64,000 nt of DNA from the NCBI RefSeq assembly GCF_009184635.1, contig NZ_WELI01000006.1:62001-126000 (forward strand), written 5' to 3'. Numbering within the stretch: position 1 is the stretch's first letter; each line of letters starts with the position of its first letter. The notes under the pieces are model-generated. The model was not told the DNA's origin. It saw nothing but the letters and a program-made list of their open reading frames with translations, and searched no databases. This DNA is from Rudanella paleaurantiibacter (GTDB lineage: Bacteria; Bacteroidota; Bacteroidia; Cytophagales; Spirosomataceae). The position numbers and the translations under genes are program-made. Positions 7,856 through 15,277 of the stretch are shown one piece after another.

Positions 7856-9484
7856 ATGGAGACCACTTCCAAAGCCCCTACACATTATGTGCCTGCCAAA
7901 GGATTTGCTGGTTTAACGCAAAACTGGCAGTCGGACCTACTGTCTGGTTTTCTCGTTTCACTCATCGCGCTGCCTCTCAGTCTGGGCATTGCGTCGGCTA
8001 GTAATTTTCCGCCGATTATGGGCGTACTGACGGCCATTGTAGGCGGTATGGTGGTGGCCTTTTTTGCCGGTTCTGAGCCGACTATCAAAGGTCCGGCGGC
8101 TGGTTTGATTGTGATTGTAGCGGGGGCGGTCGAAGAACTCGGTCGGGGAAATGTAGAGATTGGCTGGAAGCTGGCGCTGGGGGTTATTCTGGTGGCGGGT
8201 GTTGTGCAGGTGCTGTTTGGGGTGCTGAAAGTGGCTAAACTGGCCGATTTCTTCCCGCTCTCGGCGGTGCACGGAATGCTGGCCGCCATCGGCATCATCA
8301 TCATGTCGAAGCAAATTCACCTGGCGGTAGGGGCTCACCCAGCCGATCTGAAAGGCAAGGAGCCCCTCGAACTGATTGCCATGGTACCCCATAGCATTGC
8401 CACTATGGAGTGGCATGTGGCCGTTATCGGGTTTGTGAGCCTAGTGATTATGTTTGGCTGGCCAATGCTCAAAAGCGCAACCATCAAGCGTATTCCGCCC
8501 GCACTGGTTGTCTTGGTCGTGGCTATTGCGCTGGGCCTGTACTTCCACCTCTCCGACACCCGGCAGTATGGCGATATCAAGCCGCTGGTAAACCCCGGTG
8601 AGTTTAAGCTGGCGCTCAACGTTGATTTTGGGGCCTGGTCTGGCGACCTTTTGCCGATTGCCCTGAAATACCTGGCTATGTTTGCCCTTATTGGCTCGCT
8701 CGAATCGTTACTGACGGGTAAAGCCATTGACCTGCTCGATCCGTACAAGCGCAAATCGAACCTGAGTGCCGACCTGACCGCCGTTGGTATCGGCAATATG
8801 GTGTCGGCTTTGTTGGGTGGCCTGCCCATGATTTCGGAAGTGGCCCGTTCGTCGGCCAACCTCAACAACGGCGGCAAAACCCGCTGGGCCAATTTCTTCC
8901 ACGGCTTGTTTTTGCTGGTATTTGTGGTGGCACTGGTGCCGCTGATCAAGCTGGTTCCGGTAGCAGCTCTGGCGGCTATTCTGATCTCGGTCGGGTTCCG
9001 GTTGGCCAACCCGAAAGAGTTTCGGCACATGTACGAAATCGGGCCGGAGCAGCTTATTGTCTTCGTCGTTACCATCATTGCGACCCTCGCCACCGATTTG
9101 CTCATTGGTATTGCCGTTGGGATTGTGGCCGAGTTTATCATTCAGGTTGTGCTGGGGCTGCCGCTTAAGTACCTCTTCAATCCTGATCAGTACATGAAGT
9201 CGAACGGTAACCAACATACGCTGGTAATCAACGGGGCTGCGGTTTTTACCAATTATCTGAGCATCAAAAAGCAGTTAGACACCATTCCGCAACAGGAAGG
9301 GCAGTGCGTGACCGTCGATTTGCACCACGCCCGGTACGTTGACCATACGGTTATGGAGAACCTACATAACTACGAGCGCGATTTCCAACTGGCTGGCGGC
9401 CAATTCAACGTTATCAATCTGGATGAGCACAAACCTTTGTCGACTCACCCGTTGGCGGCCCGCCGGAAGCAACCTGCCTTGTAA
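7856..9484 (+). CDS. SulP-family anion transporter, divergent from dabAB
   Basis: A 542-residue SulP/SLC26 protein with the family signature LIALPLSLGIASASN near residue 40, then TAIVGGMVVAFFAGS and KGPAAGLIVIVAGAVEE. About a dozen hydrophobic segments follow. A C-terminal STAS-like domain (about 445-530) contains VTVDLHHARYVDHTV. It is transcribed divergently from dabA and shares the same style of phased TTAA operator, so it is probably co-regulated with the DIC pump and likely carries bicarbonate. Sulfate transport cannot be excluded from sequence. The start ATG at 7856 is the first in frame. A terminator follows at 9568-9598. Confidence 0.92.
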   Translation: METTSKAPTHYVPAKGFAGLTQNWQSDLLSGFLVSLIALPLSLGIASASNFPPIMGVLTAIVGGMVVAFFAGSEPTIKGPAAGLIVIVAGAVEELGRGNVEIGWKLALGVILVAGVVQVLFGVLKVAKLADFFPLSAVHGMLAAIGIIIMSKQIHLAVGAHPADLKGKEPLELIAMVPHSIATMEWHVAVIGFVSLVIMFGWPMLKSATIKRIPPALVVLVVAIALGLYFHLSDTRQYGDIKPLVNPGEFKLALNVDFGAWSGDLLPIALKYLAMFALIGSLESLLTGKAIDLLDPYKRKSNLSADLTAVGIGNMVSALLGGLPMISEVARSSANLNNGGKTRWANFFHGLFLLVFVVALVPLIKLVPVAALAAILISVGFRLANPKEFRHMYEIGPEQLIVFVVTIIATLATDLLIGIAVGIVAEFIIQVVLGLPLKYLFNPDQYMKSNGNQHTLVINGAAVFTNYLSIKKQLDTIPQQEGQCVTVDLHHARYVDHTVMENLHNYERDFQLAGGQFNVINLDEHKPLSTHPLAARRKQPAL

Positions 9485-9567
9485 AGGATGTTTTGTTGTA
9501 GGGTTATAGTCTATTATTCAGTGCCAAGTGCCCTAAATTCTCTCAGAAGTTTGTTTGTATTTGGGAA

Positions 9568-9598
9568 ACAGCATCCGCGTTACGGGTGCTGTTTTTTT
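9568..9598 (+). terminator. Rho-independent terminator after SulP gene
   Basis: Stem ACAGCA (9568-9573) pairs with TGCTGT (9587-9592), extended inward by CC/GG around one mismatch, and is followed by six T residues. It lies 84 nt beyond the SulP stop. Confidence 0.8.
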
Positions 9599-9635
9599 AT
9601 GTCTGGCGGTGGACGGTAAAGCCGCTGTGCAGTAT

Positions 9636-9763
9636 TGATGAATTGGCACGCGGATGACACCGGTTAAGCCCATTTTCGCGGACTGATACAGGGAATCGGC
9701 GTACATCTGCCCGATCCGTGTCGTTCGCGCGCTATTGGTATCCATTATGCATAATTCACGTTA
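9636..9763. repeat. Dispersed repeat, CGCGGATGACA family, copy 1
   Basis: This segment begins GATGAATTGGCACGCGGATG, identical to the start of the repeat at 51176. It contains an imperfect inverted copy (CGCGGATGACAC against GTGTCGTTCGCG). It ends in the 20-bp end sequence ATTATGCATAATTCACGTTA that also bounds the 165-bp elements at 9871 and 14839. The short open frame across it is not a gene. Confidence 0.6.
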
Positions 9764-9782
9764 CTCAACTTCTGAAACGATT

Positions 9783-9825
9783 AAAGCCGCAAGGTAGAGT
9801 CTGATGTCGACTCCCTTGCGGCTTT
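9783..9825. terminator. Perfect two-part hairpin
   Basis: AAAGCCGCAAGG pairs perfectly with CCTTGCGGCTTT. An inner GAGTC/GACTC stem gives a 43-nt cruciform-like structure. No long T-tract follows on either side, so termination is possible but weak. Confidence 0.45.
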
Positions 9826-9870
9826 GTGTCCCCGTGAAGACGCCTAATACACCTTAAAAAACATCTTAAA

Positions 9871-10034
9871 TAACGCGAATTATGCATATTGGCTGACGCC
9901 AGGGCCTTCGACAGGCTCAGGCTGACTGGGGACTCTCAAGCCGAATGTCAGCTTGAGCCTGTCGAAGGCCCTGGCGTCAGCAACTACTTGTAGGACAGGG
10001 ATTTTGTCGTGCGTATTATATATAACTCACGTTA
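9871..10034. repeat. ~165-bp palindromic element, copy 1
   Basis: The ends are imperfect inverted repeats related to TAACGTGAATTATGCATAAT (9871-9890 and 10015-10034). Inside is a 35-bp hairpin arm GCTGACGCCAGGGCC...GGCTGAC (9892-9926) with its complement at 9947-9981. One mismatch and the loop word CTCTCAAG are visible. The core word GGCCTTCGACAGGCTCAG is a widespread bacterial palindromic repeat. The same architecture recurs at 14839-15003. The right end overlaps the porin stop codon. Confidence 0.75.
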
Positions 10035-11474
10035 AATAAACACCTGATATTGCAACGTCAGCTGACCACGACGACCCGCCGGGGCGAGTTGCGTGCCCGA
10101 TGTCCCGTAGTAAGGCCGATTCTGGTAGTCGAGGGTCATTTTTGAGTTGTGCCCCCGAATGAGCCAGTTCAGGCCGATGTTGTACACGCCCAGAGGCTCG
10201 GTCAGGCGGGTGTAACGGGCAATCTGCGCCTGCGCGTACGGCATCAGGGCACCGTTGCCCCGACCCAGCAAATCCTGAGGTAGCAGATACCCGACCTGAC
10301 TGTACAGCACATTGCCCGTTCCGAACATCGGGAAGGCATTTCCCTGAATACCCGATACGCCCGGCAGCGTAACTGTAGAGCCGCTGGCAGGGTTCATAAT
10401 GCCGTTGAAACGCAGGTAGTCTTTGCCGTAATCAGTATGGAAGTAGCCCAGATAGGCGTTGATCGCGCTGCCTTTCGCCGGGCTGACCGGCATGTCCAGA
10501 AAAGCCGCTACCGACCACAAATTCAGGTTCTGATACACGGTGTCGGCTACGTTTTCGCGGTGCCAAACGGCGTTTTTCTGGTAAACGAAACCGCCTTCGA
10601 GGTTGAGCATTCGCTTCTTTCCCAAATAGGTGCCCGTCATGTAGCCGGGTGTCTGATTCGTCTCTTTGTCCAGAAACTGATACGCCACAAAACCCTGAAC
10701 CTGTTTGTGGTGCCCCTTCAGCGCAAACGTTGCGTTCGACGAGAGGGCCGGGGGCGTCGCTCCAGTGGTTTGAATCGGAAACGGGTCGCTCAGGGCAAAT
10801 CGGTAGTCGATTTTGCCTACCTGCCCACGGGCATATACGGTCAGCTTGCGCGAAAATTCGTCGGTTTGGTCGACGGTGGCCTGGGCAAATACCGGCACAT
10901 CCATGCTCATAATCGAACTGACGCTCGGCTGGCTAAACCGCGAGAGGCCGTTCACAATGGTGAGCCCACCACCTACTTTCAGGTAATCTTTATCGCGGAA
11001 AACCAAGTATTCGCCCACGGCATCGTGAAAAAAGGCCGCAATTTTCCGGTTGCTGGGTGTACCGGCTGTATTGAAGCCCGGAAATCCGTTCAGGTAATTG
11101 AAGTTGTTCATCCCAAACTGGAGATAGATGAACGCACGGTCGTTGAGTTGCCCGAACATCTGCATCCGGGTTCGGCGGAGGCCAATATCGAGGGTTTGGG
11201 GTTTGGCTTCCTGAATAACGGTTGTACCTGGGTTGCTCTGATTGAGCCGCAGCCAGGTCTGGTTTAGAAATGTGACCTTGAAAAAGTGGGTGCCCGATGT
11301 ATTCAGGTTGTATTTCAGCTCGTTTTTGTCGGCCACCGGTGCCGGTTTGGGTTGCACAACCTCGACAGCGTGGCTGAGACTATCTCGGGCAGCCGGGGCG
11401 GTTGTCGGCGAAACAGATTGGCCTGGCACGGCTCGGGAGGCCAGCAGGGCCCCGGCAAAAAGCAGTTTTTTCAT
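10032..11474 (-). CDS. Outer-membrane porin
   Basis: A 480-residue outer-membrane beta-barrel porin. It has a Sec signal peptide (MKKLLFAGALLASRAVPGQS) and a proline/alanine-rich linker. A barrel follows with alternating strands such as FKVTFLNQTWLRLNQ and RAFIYLQFGMNNF, ending in LTLQYQVFI with an aromatic near the C-terminus. It resembles the OprO/OprP-type porin fold but is not assigned a substrate. The promoter region has three TTAA boxes at 11-bp register and a TAGTTTGG -7 element, like dabA, so it may form the outer-membrane entry route of the same regulon (inference). Its TAA stop lies within the right terminal repeat of the palindromic element at 9871-10034. Confidence 0.8.
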   Translation of the reverse strand: MKKLLFAGALLASRAVPGQSVSPTTAPAARDSLSHAVEVVQPKPAPVADKNELKYNLNTSGTHFFKVTFLNQTWLRLNQSNPGTTVIQEAKPQTLDIGLRRTRMQMFGQLNDRAFIYLQFGMNNFNYLNGFPGFNTAGTPSNRKIAAFFHDAVGEYLVFRDKDYLKVGGGLTIVNGLSRFSQPSVSSIMSMDVPVFAQATVDQTDEFSRKLTVYARGQVGKIDYRFALSDPFPIQTTGATPPALSSNATFALKGHHKQVQGFVAYQFLDKETNQTPGYMTGTYLGKKRMLNLEGGFVYQKNAVWHRENVADTVYQNLNLWSVAAFLDMPVSPAKGSAINAYLGYFHTDYGKDYLRFNGIMNPASGSTVTLPGVSGIQGNAFPMFGTGNVLYSQVGYLLPQDLLGRGNGALMPYAQAQIARYTRLTEPLGVYNIGLNWLIRGHNSKMTLDYQNRPYYGTSGTQLAPAGRRGQLTLQYQVFI

Positions 11475-11578
11475 AACTGATGCGTGGCTTCCGAATGTTC
11501 GGAAACCAATAAACGGATTGGTATAAACGACAATTGGGCCGAAGACCGGCGCTCATTTCTGAACCTCCTGCCTTCGGC

Positions 11579-11586
11579 CCAAACTA
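11579..11586 (-). promoter_or_regulatory. Putative porin -7 element
   Basis: Reverse-strand TAGTTTGG is close to TAnnTTTG. It lies 12 nt downstream of the last TTAA box, nearly the same geometry as at dabA (11 nt). It would give a leader of about 100 nt. Confidence 0.45.
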
Positions 11587-11598
11587 CCGGCCTACCCG

Positions 11599-11635
11599 TT
11601 AAAAGCATCTGACGATGTTGTTAAAATGGCATTAA
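11599..11635 (-). promoter_or_regulatory. TTAA boxes in 11-bp register upstream of porin
   Basis: TTAA occurs at 11599, 11621 and 11632, with spacings of 22 and 11 bp, so one position of a four-box array is degenerate. Read toward the porin, the words CTTTAAT, TTTTAAC and TTTTAAC resemble the dabA array. Confidence 0.55.
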
Positions 11636-11641
11636 AGCAAA

Positions 11642-12697
11642 TTAGTGCCAGCTATCTAACCCGAGCAATTTTTTGCCCAGTGGTGATAGGGGTGCGGTTT
11701 GGTAACGCGTTTTCTCCCAACCGCGCGGGTCGCCCGGAAACGCGTAGCCTTCGGGGGCCACGCGGTCGCGCCAGGAGGTGATGCGCCACTGTCGCAGGGG
11801 TTCGTTGTCTTCCTGCGCGGGCATCATTGAAATATACTGGGCTATACGCACTTTGTCGGTGGTGAGGTTGGGCCGAATCCCGTGCGGGAGTGTACTGTTG
11901 AAAATGAGCAGGTCGCCCGCTTCCATCTTCACTTTTACCAGCTCAAAGCCGGTAGTGTCGGGTTTGAACCGGTCACGGTCGGCGGGTTGGGTCAGTTTCC
12001 AGGTGTCGTAGGTCCGGTACAGCTCGGGTATGCACTGAAAACCGCCCATGTTCTCATCGGTTTGGTCGGCGAGGGCCAATACGCCCTGCACATTTTGCGG
12101 CCGGGTTTCAGGGTCGTAGTCCCAGTGGATAAACCCTTTGAACTCGTGCCCCGGCCGAACCGGGAAATTCAGATTGGCCCGGTCGATGGTAACCCACAGT
12201 TCTTCAACGCCCCAGATGTCGACAAAGGCGTCGTACACGCGCTCGCTCTGCCGGTTGTCCCACTGGTACGGGTGGTTGTACAGTTCAACCATACCGCTGT
12301 TGGTCAACTCCTTCATTTTCATTTCGGCGCGGGGCGGAGCGTACCAGGTAGCGGGGTCGTTAGGGTCTTTTTCTTCAAACTCCCAAAGCAGATTAGCCAG
12401 CCGTTCGGCCTGCTCTCTGGGTACAGCCTGTTTGATAACAATATAGCCGTTTTCCTGCCAGAACTGCCAGTCGGCTTCGGAGAGAACCCGCAGGGGTTTG
12501 CCATTGCTGCGGTCGTTGAGGGCAATGGCGCTGCTGGTTGCGGTCGATGGGTTGCCCGGAATATCCGTATGGGCGTTGTTCAGAAGAATGGCCGCGGGGG
12601 CCATCGTCGGCTGCATGGTTTCCATCTGAATAAAATCTTTACGTGGTTTATGGTCAGGACAAACTGTTACCATCCGCTTCCGTTCAGGAAACAGCAT
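11642..12697 (-). CDS. Phytanoyl-CoA dioxygenase (PhyH) family protein
   Basis: A 351-residue Fe(II)/2-oxoglutarate-dependent dioxygenase of the PhyH family. The facial triad is visible as the HxD in GFIHWDYD and the distal histidine in TLPHGIRPN, with the R of that motif as the likely 2-oxoglutarate ligand. The catalytic domain starts near residue 70, after a poorly structured N-terminus. The ATG at 12697 overlaps the upstream hydroxylase gene by 14 nt. An internal ATG at 12625 (METMQPTM) is equally plausible and lies outside the overlap. Members hydroxylate varied small molecules and lipids; the substrate here is unknown. The operon partner is an AGMO-like hydroxylase, which suggests a lipid or alkyl substrate (inference). 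Confidence 0.85.
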   Translation of the reverse strand: MLFPERKRMVTVCPDHKPRKDFIQMETMQPTMAPAAILLNNAHTDIPGNPSTATSSAIALNDRSNGKPLRVLSEADWQFWQENGYIVIKQAVPREQAERLANLLWEFEEKDPNDPATWYAPPRAEMKMKELTNSGMVELYNHPYQWDNRQSERVYDAFVDIWGVEELWVTIDRANLNFPVRPGHEFKGFIHWDYDPETRPQNVQGVLALADQTDENMGGFQCIPELYRTYDTWKLTQPADRDRFKPDTTGFELVKVKMEAGDLLIFNSTLPHGIRPNLTTDKVRIAQYISMMPAQEDNEPLRQWRITSWRDRVAPEGYAFPGDPRGWEKTRYQTAPLSPLGKKLLGLDSWH

Positions 12698-13940
12698 CGG
12701 TATGGCTTACCGGGTTAAGCTCGGCTGTATTGAGTTCGGTACGAGACAGCCGCCACAGCCAAACGAGTGAAATGGCGCCCAGCCCGCCCACGGCACCCGC
12801 TACCCAAAGCCCTGCCGGAATGGGCAGAAGTAGCCAGACTCCCAGCCCGGTGCAGGCCAGCAGCCGGAAGGCTTCAAAGCGGTACGCCCACGGACGCCCT
12901 TCAAAAAAGAAACCGAAGTTGACCACTGTCATCCCAATCAACAGGGCAATAGCCCCTTTTTCGCCCCAGCCCAACTGCCCCTGAAATTGTAGAAACGGGA
13001 AAGTTGCCAGCACCAGCAGCGTGTATTGAAACAGGACGTAGTAGTTGACTCCCTGCGGCACTTCAGTGTCAAATTTCTGGTACGACTCCCGGCTGACGTC
13101 GGGAATGGGGTGGTAAACGGCCATTTTGGCGTCCCAACCGGGTTTGTAAAACAGCACTTTGAGTTTGTCGGTCAGGGTAGGGGCATTCCGTAGCTGATGG
13201 CCGATGTGTTCGTAGTGCGAAAAGTTGGCCCAGACGGGGTTCCAGCTGTTAATGGGCGTGGTGATGCCGTACACGGGTCGTTCTTCCTCAACCTGAAATG
13301 TACCAAACAGTCGGTCCCAGATGATAAACGTACCACCGTGGTTTTTGTCGATGTACTTGGGGTTGCGCCCATGATGTACGCGGTGGTGCGAGGGGGTGTT
13401 CATAAACCATTCCAGCACGCCCATGCGGTCAATCATTTCGGTATGAATCCAGAACTGATAAATCAGGTTGATGCCGCCAACCACCAGCAGTTGCGTGGTG
13501 TCGAAACCCAGCAAGGCCATGGGCAGGTAGACCGGTGCCGTCCAGACGCCCTGAAACCAGCTCTGACGCAGGGCCACCGAGAGGTTGTACTCTTCGCTTT
13601 GGTGGTGTACCACGTGCCCGCTCCAGAACAGGTTAACCTCGTGACTGAGCCGGTGCGCCCAGTAGTAACATAAATCATACAGTACAAAAGCCAGAATCCA
13701 GCTCCACCAGGTATGCGGTACCTGAAACAGGGCAAAATTGGCATGCACGGCTTCGTAAAGCCCCAACGTAATCACTTTCAGAAAAATACCGACTACTTGT
13801 TGTGAGGTGCCCGCACTCAGGTTGGTAATGCTGTCGTTGAGCCGGTACAGCTTGGTTTGCCGGTAGCGATCGAGCCAGATTTCGATACCCATTGCCAGGA
13901 AAAAGAACGGGATTGCCAGCATGATGGGGTTGAAGTTCAT
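12684..13940 (-). CDS. Fatty acid hydroxylase/sterol desaturase family, AGMO-like
   Basis: A 418-residue integral-membrane di-iron hydroxylase. The histidine boxes are clear: H96RLSH100, H109VVHH113 and H185HRVHH190, plus H166 in WIHTEMID. The pattern HHRVHHGRNPKYIDKNHGG and the SHEVNLFWSGHVVHHQSEEYN region resemble alkylglycerol monooxygenase (AGMO/TMEM195) more than sterol desaturases. A C-terminal region of about 120 residues adds four or more membrane segments. AGMO cleaves ether lipids; whether this protein does so or hydroxylates another lipid is not known. It is first in a two-gene leftward operon with a PhyH dioxygenase. Confidence 0.88.
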   Translation of the reverse strand: MNFNPIMLAIPFFFLAMGIEIWLDRYRQTKLYRLNDSITNLSAGTSQQVVGIFLKVITLGLYEAVHANFALFQVPHTWWSWILAFVLYDLCYYWAHRLSHEVNLFWSGHVVHHQSEEYNLSVALRQSWFQGVWTAPVYLPMALLGFDTTQLLVVGGINLIYQFWIHTEMIDRMGVLEWFMNTPSHHRVHHGRNPKYIDKNHGGTFIIWDRLFGTFQVEEERPVYGITTPINSWNPVWANFSHYEHIGHQLRNAPTLTDKLKVLFYKPGWDAKMAVYHPIPDVSRESYQKFDTEVPQGVNYYVLFQYTLLVLATFPFLQFQGQLGWGEKGAIALLIGMTVVNFGFFFEGRPWAYRFEAFRLLACTGLGVWLLLPIPAGLWVAGAVGGLGAISLVWLWRLSRTELNTAELNPVSHTDAVS

Positions 13941-14074
13941 ACGCGTGAAGTGCTAAAGTCGGAGCGAATGCCGCAACGTGGTTTCTTGATTATGAAATAG
14001 AAACAAATTTAGAAAATACTAGACAAAATAGGCGATTTCTGGTCGGGTATTGCATTGGCTGGTGCGCCAACAAA

Positions 14075-14114
14075 AATCCCTACAGAGGCTTTTGATAAGC
14101 CACCTGTAGGGATT
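14075..14114 (-). terminator. Rho-independent terminator after yceI
   Basis: AATCCCTACAG pairs perfectly with CTGTAGGGATT, with an inner GGCTT/AAGCC stem. On the reverse strand TTTTTG follows. It is 95 nt past the yceI stop. Confidence 0.8.
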
Positions 14115-14208
14115 GGATCTATTCTCCAGATATCAGTTGGGTAATTCCCCCAACAAGTCGGGTGCGTAGCTTGACGACAAACGCTAAGCCAGAAACAACA
14201 AACGAAGC

Positions 14209-14748
14209 TTACGCCTGCTTGGTTACCTGAATGTTCAGAACCAGACGAACGTCATCGCTGACAACCACCCCACCGGCTTCGGTAACGGCATCCCAGTTCA
14301 GACCAAATTCTTTACGCTTTACCACACCCGCCAGTTCAAAACCAGCCTTGGTCTGACCGTAGAAGTCAACCATTTGGCCGCCGTACTCAGCTTTCAGGGT
14401 TACGGGCTTCGTTACACCGCGCATGGTCAGGTCACCGTGCAGCTCATACGTATCGTTGCCGGTTTTCTTCATGCTCGTTGACACGAACGTGAGCTGTGGG
14501 AAGCCCGCTGCATCGAAGAAATCGCCTGACTTCAGGTGGCCGTCGCGCTGCTCGTTGCCTGTGCTGATGCTATCAATTTCGGCTGAAAATGAAACGCTTG
14601 CGTTCTCGAAATCGTCGCCGGTTGTTTCAATTTTGCCGTCGTACTGTCCAAATGAGCCGGTCACGGTCGAAACCATCAGGTGCTTTACTTTGAACTGTAC
14701 TTCTGAGTGTGAAGGGTCGATAACCCAGGTGGTAGTTGCGGTTGCCAT
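14209..14748 (-). CDS. yceI: YceI family protein, cytoplasmic form
   Basis: A 179-residue YceI-like lipocalin-fold protein. The N-terminus TTWVIDPSHSEVQFKVKHLM and the internal KSGDFFDAAGFPQLTF are typical of the family, which binds polyisoprenoid or other long-chain lipids. The ATG at 14748 is chosen because the domain begins immediately there; upstream in-frame codons run through the promoter. It lacks a signal peptide, unlike E. coli YceI, so it probably acts in the cytoplasm. A long near-palindromic operator lies about 30-55 nt upstream, suggesting control by a dimeric repressor such as MarR type. It is monocistronic, with a terminator at 14075-14114. Confidence 0.9.
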   Translation of the reverse strand: MATATTTWVIDPSHSEVQFKVKHLMVSTVTGSFGQYDGKIETTGDDFENASVSFSAEIDSISTGNEQRDGHLKSGDFFDAAGFPQLTFVSTSMKKTGNDTYELHGDLTMRGVTKPVTLKAEYGGQMVDFYGQTKAGFELAGVVKRKEFGLNWDAVTEAGGVVVSDDVRLVLNIQVTKQA

Positions 14749-14778
14749 GAGATGTAAGGAATTGTTCTGTGTAATTAC

Positions 14779-14803
14779 ATTTAATGTATATACATCTAAA
14801 TGA
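14779..14803. promoter_or_regulatory. Near-palindromic operator upstream of yceI
   Basis: The core ATGTATATACAT (14784-14795) is a perfect 12-bp palindrome. It is flanked by CATTTA on one side and TAAATG on the other with a single-base offset. The position fits the yceI promoter. Confidence 0.6.
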
Positions 14804-14838
14804 AATGAATTGTTCCAACGGGTCAAAAATTTTTAGAA

Positions 14839-15003
14839 TTAACGTGAATTATGGATAATACGAACTTCTAAATCCATGTTCTACTGGTTTTTGCTGACGC
14901 CAGGGCCATCGACAGGCTCAGGCTGACCGGTAGCTCTCAAGTTAGAGGTCAGCCTGAGCCTGTCGAAGGCCCTGGCGTCAGCCATTATGCATAATTCACG
15001 TTA
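14839..15003. repeat. ~165-bp palindromic element, copy 2
   Basis: The ends are inverted repeats TTAACGTGAATTATG... and ...ATAATTCACGTTA. The inner 36-bp arms (14893-14928 and 14947-14982) are GCTGACGCCAGGGCC-type, with one mismatch. The loop word CTCTCAAG is in the same orientation as in the copy at 9871-10034, so the two copies are direct repeats about 5 kb apart. Confidence 0.75.
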
Positions 15004-15006
15004 GAA

Positions 15007-15120
15007 TTAACGTGCATAATCGACTATTCTTCCATAAACACGCATCGGATAGATGACTGCTTATCGATGGGTAATCCGCGACAATCTGCCCAATCTGTGT
15101 CATTCGCAGGCCAATTCGCT
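15007..15120. repeat. Degenerate dispersed repeat, CGCGGATGACA family, copy 2
   Basis: It starts with another copy of the element end sequence (TTAACGTGCATAAT). It contains CAATCTGCCCAATCTGTGTC followed by ATTCGC, matching the ATCTGCCCGATCCGTGTCGT segment at 9696-9722. The open frame across it is not regarded as coding. No gene is seen between 15004 and 15277. Confidence 0.5.
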
Positions 15121-15277
15121 TGGGTTCGAAAACCTATGTAGTCAGAACGCGGATACACGCTGTACCGAAACTGTAAATCAGGTAACCGAAGAGCTGTAAA
15201 CGCCCGCATCCCGAATAGCCCCAGTTATTACGAGCTGTTCGGGATGCGGACTGGATAATAAGCTACCTAAAACCAGC

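Noticed and set aside
9533-9745. 70-residue leftward frame
   Set aside because: It lies entirely in dispersed repeat and terminator DNA; the matching copy at 15007-15209 has a different reading.
10437-11267. 276-residue rightward frame
   Set aside because: It is an antisense shadow of the porin gene, with low-complexity composition typical of a complementary frame in GC-rich coding DNA.
15024-15209. 61-residue leftward frame
   Set aside because: It overlaps the degenerate repeat and has no recognisable protein character.
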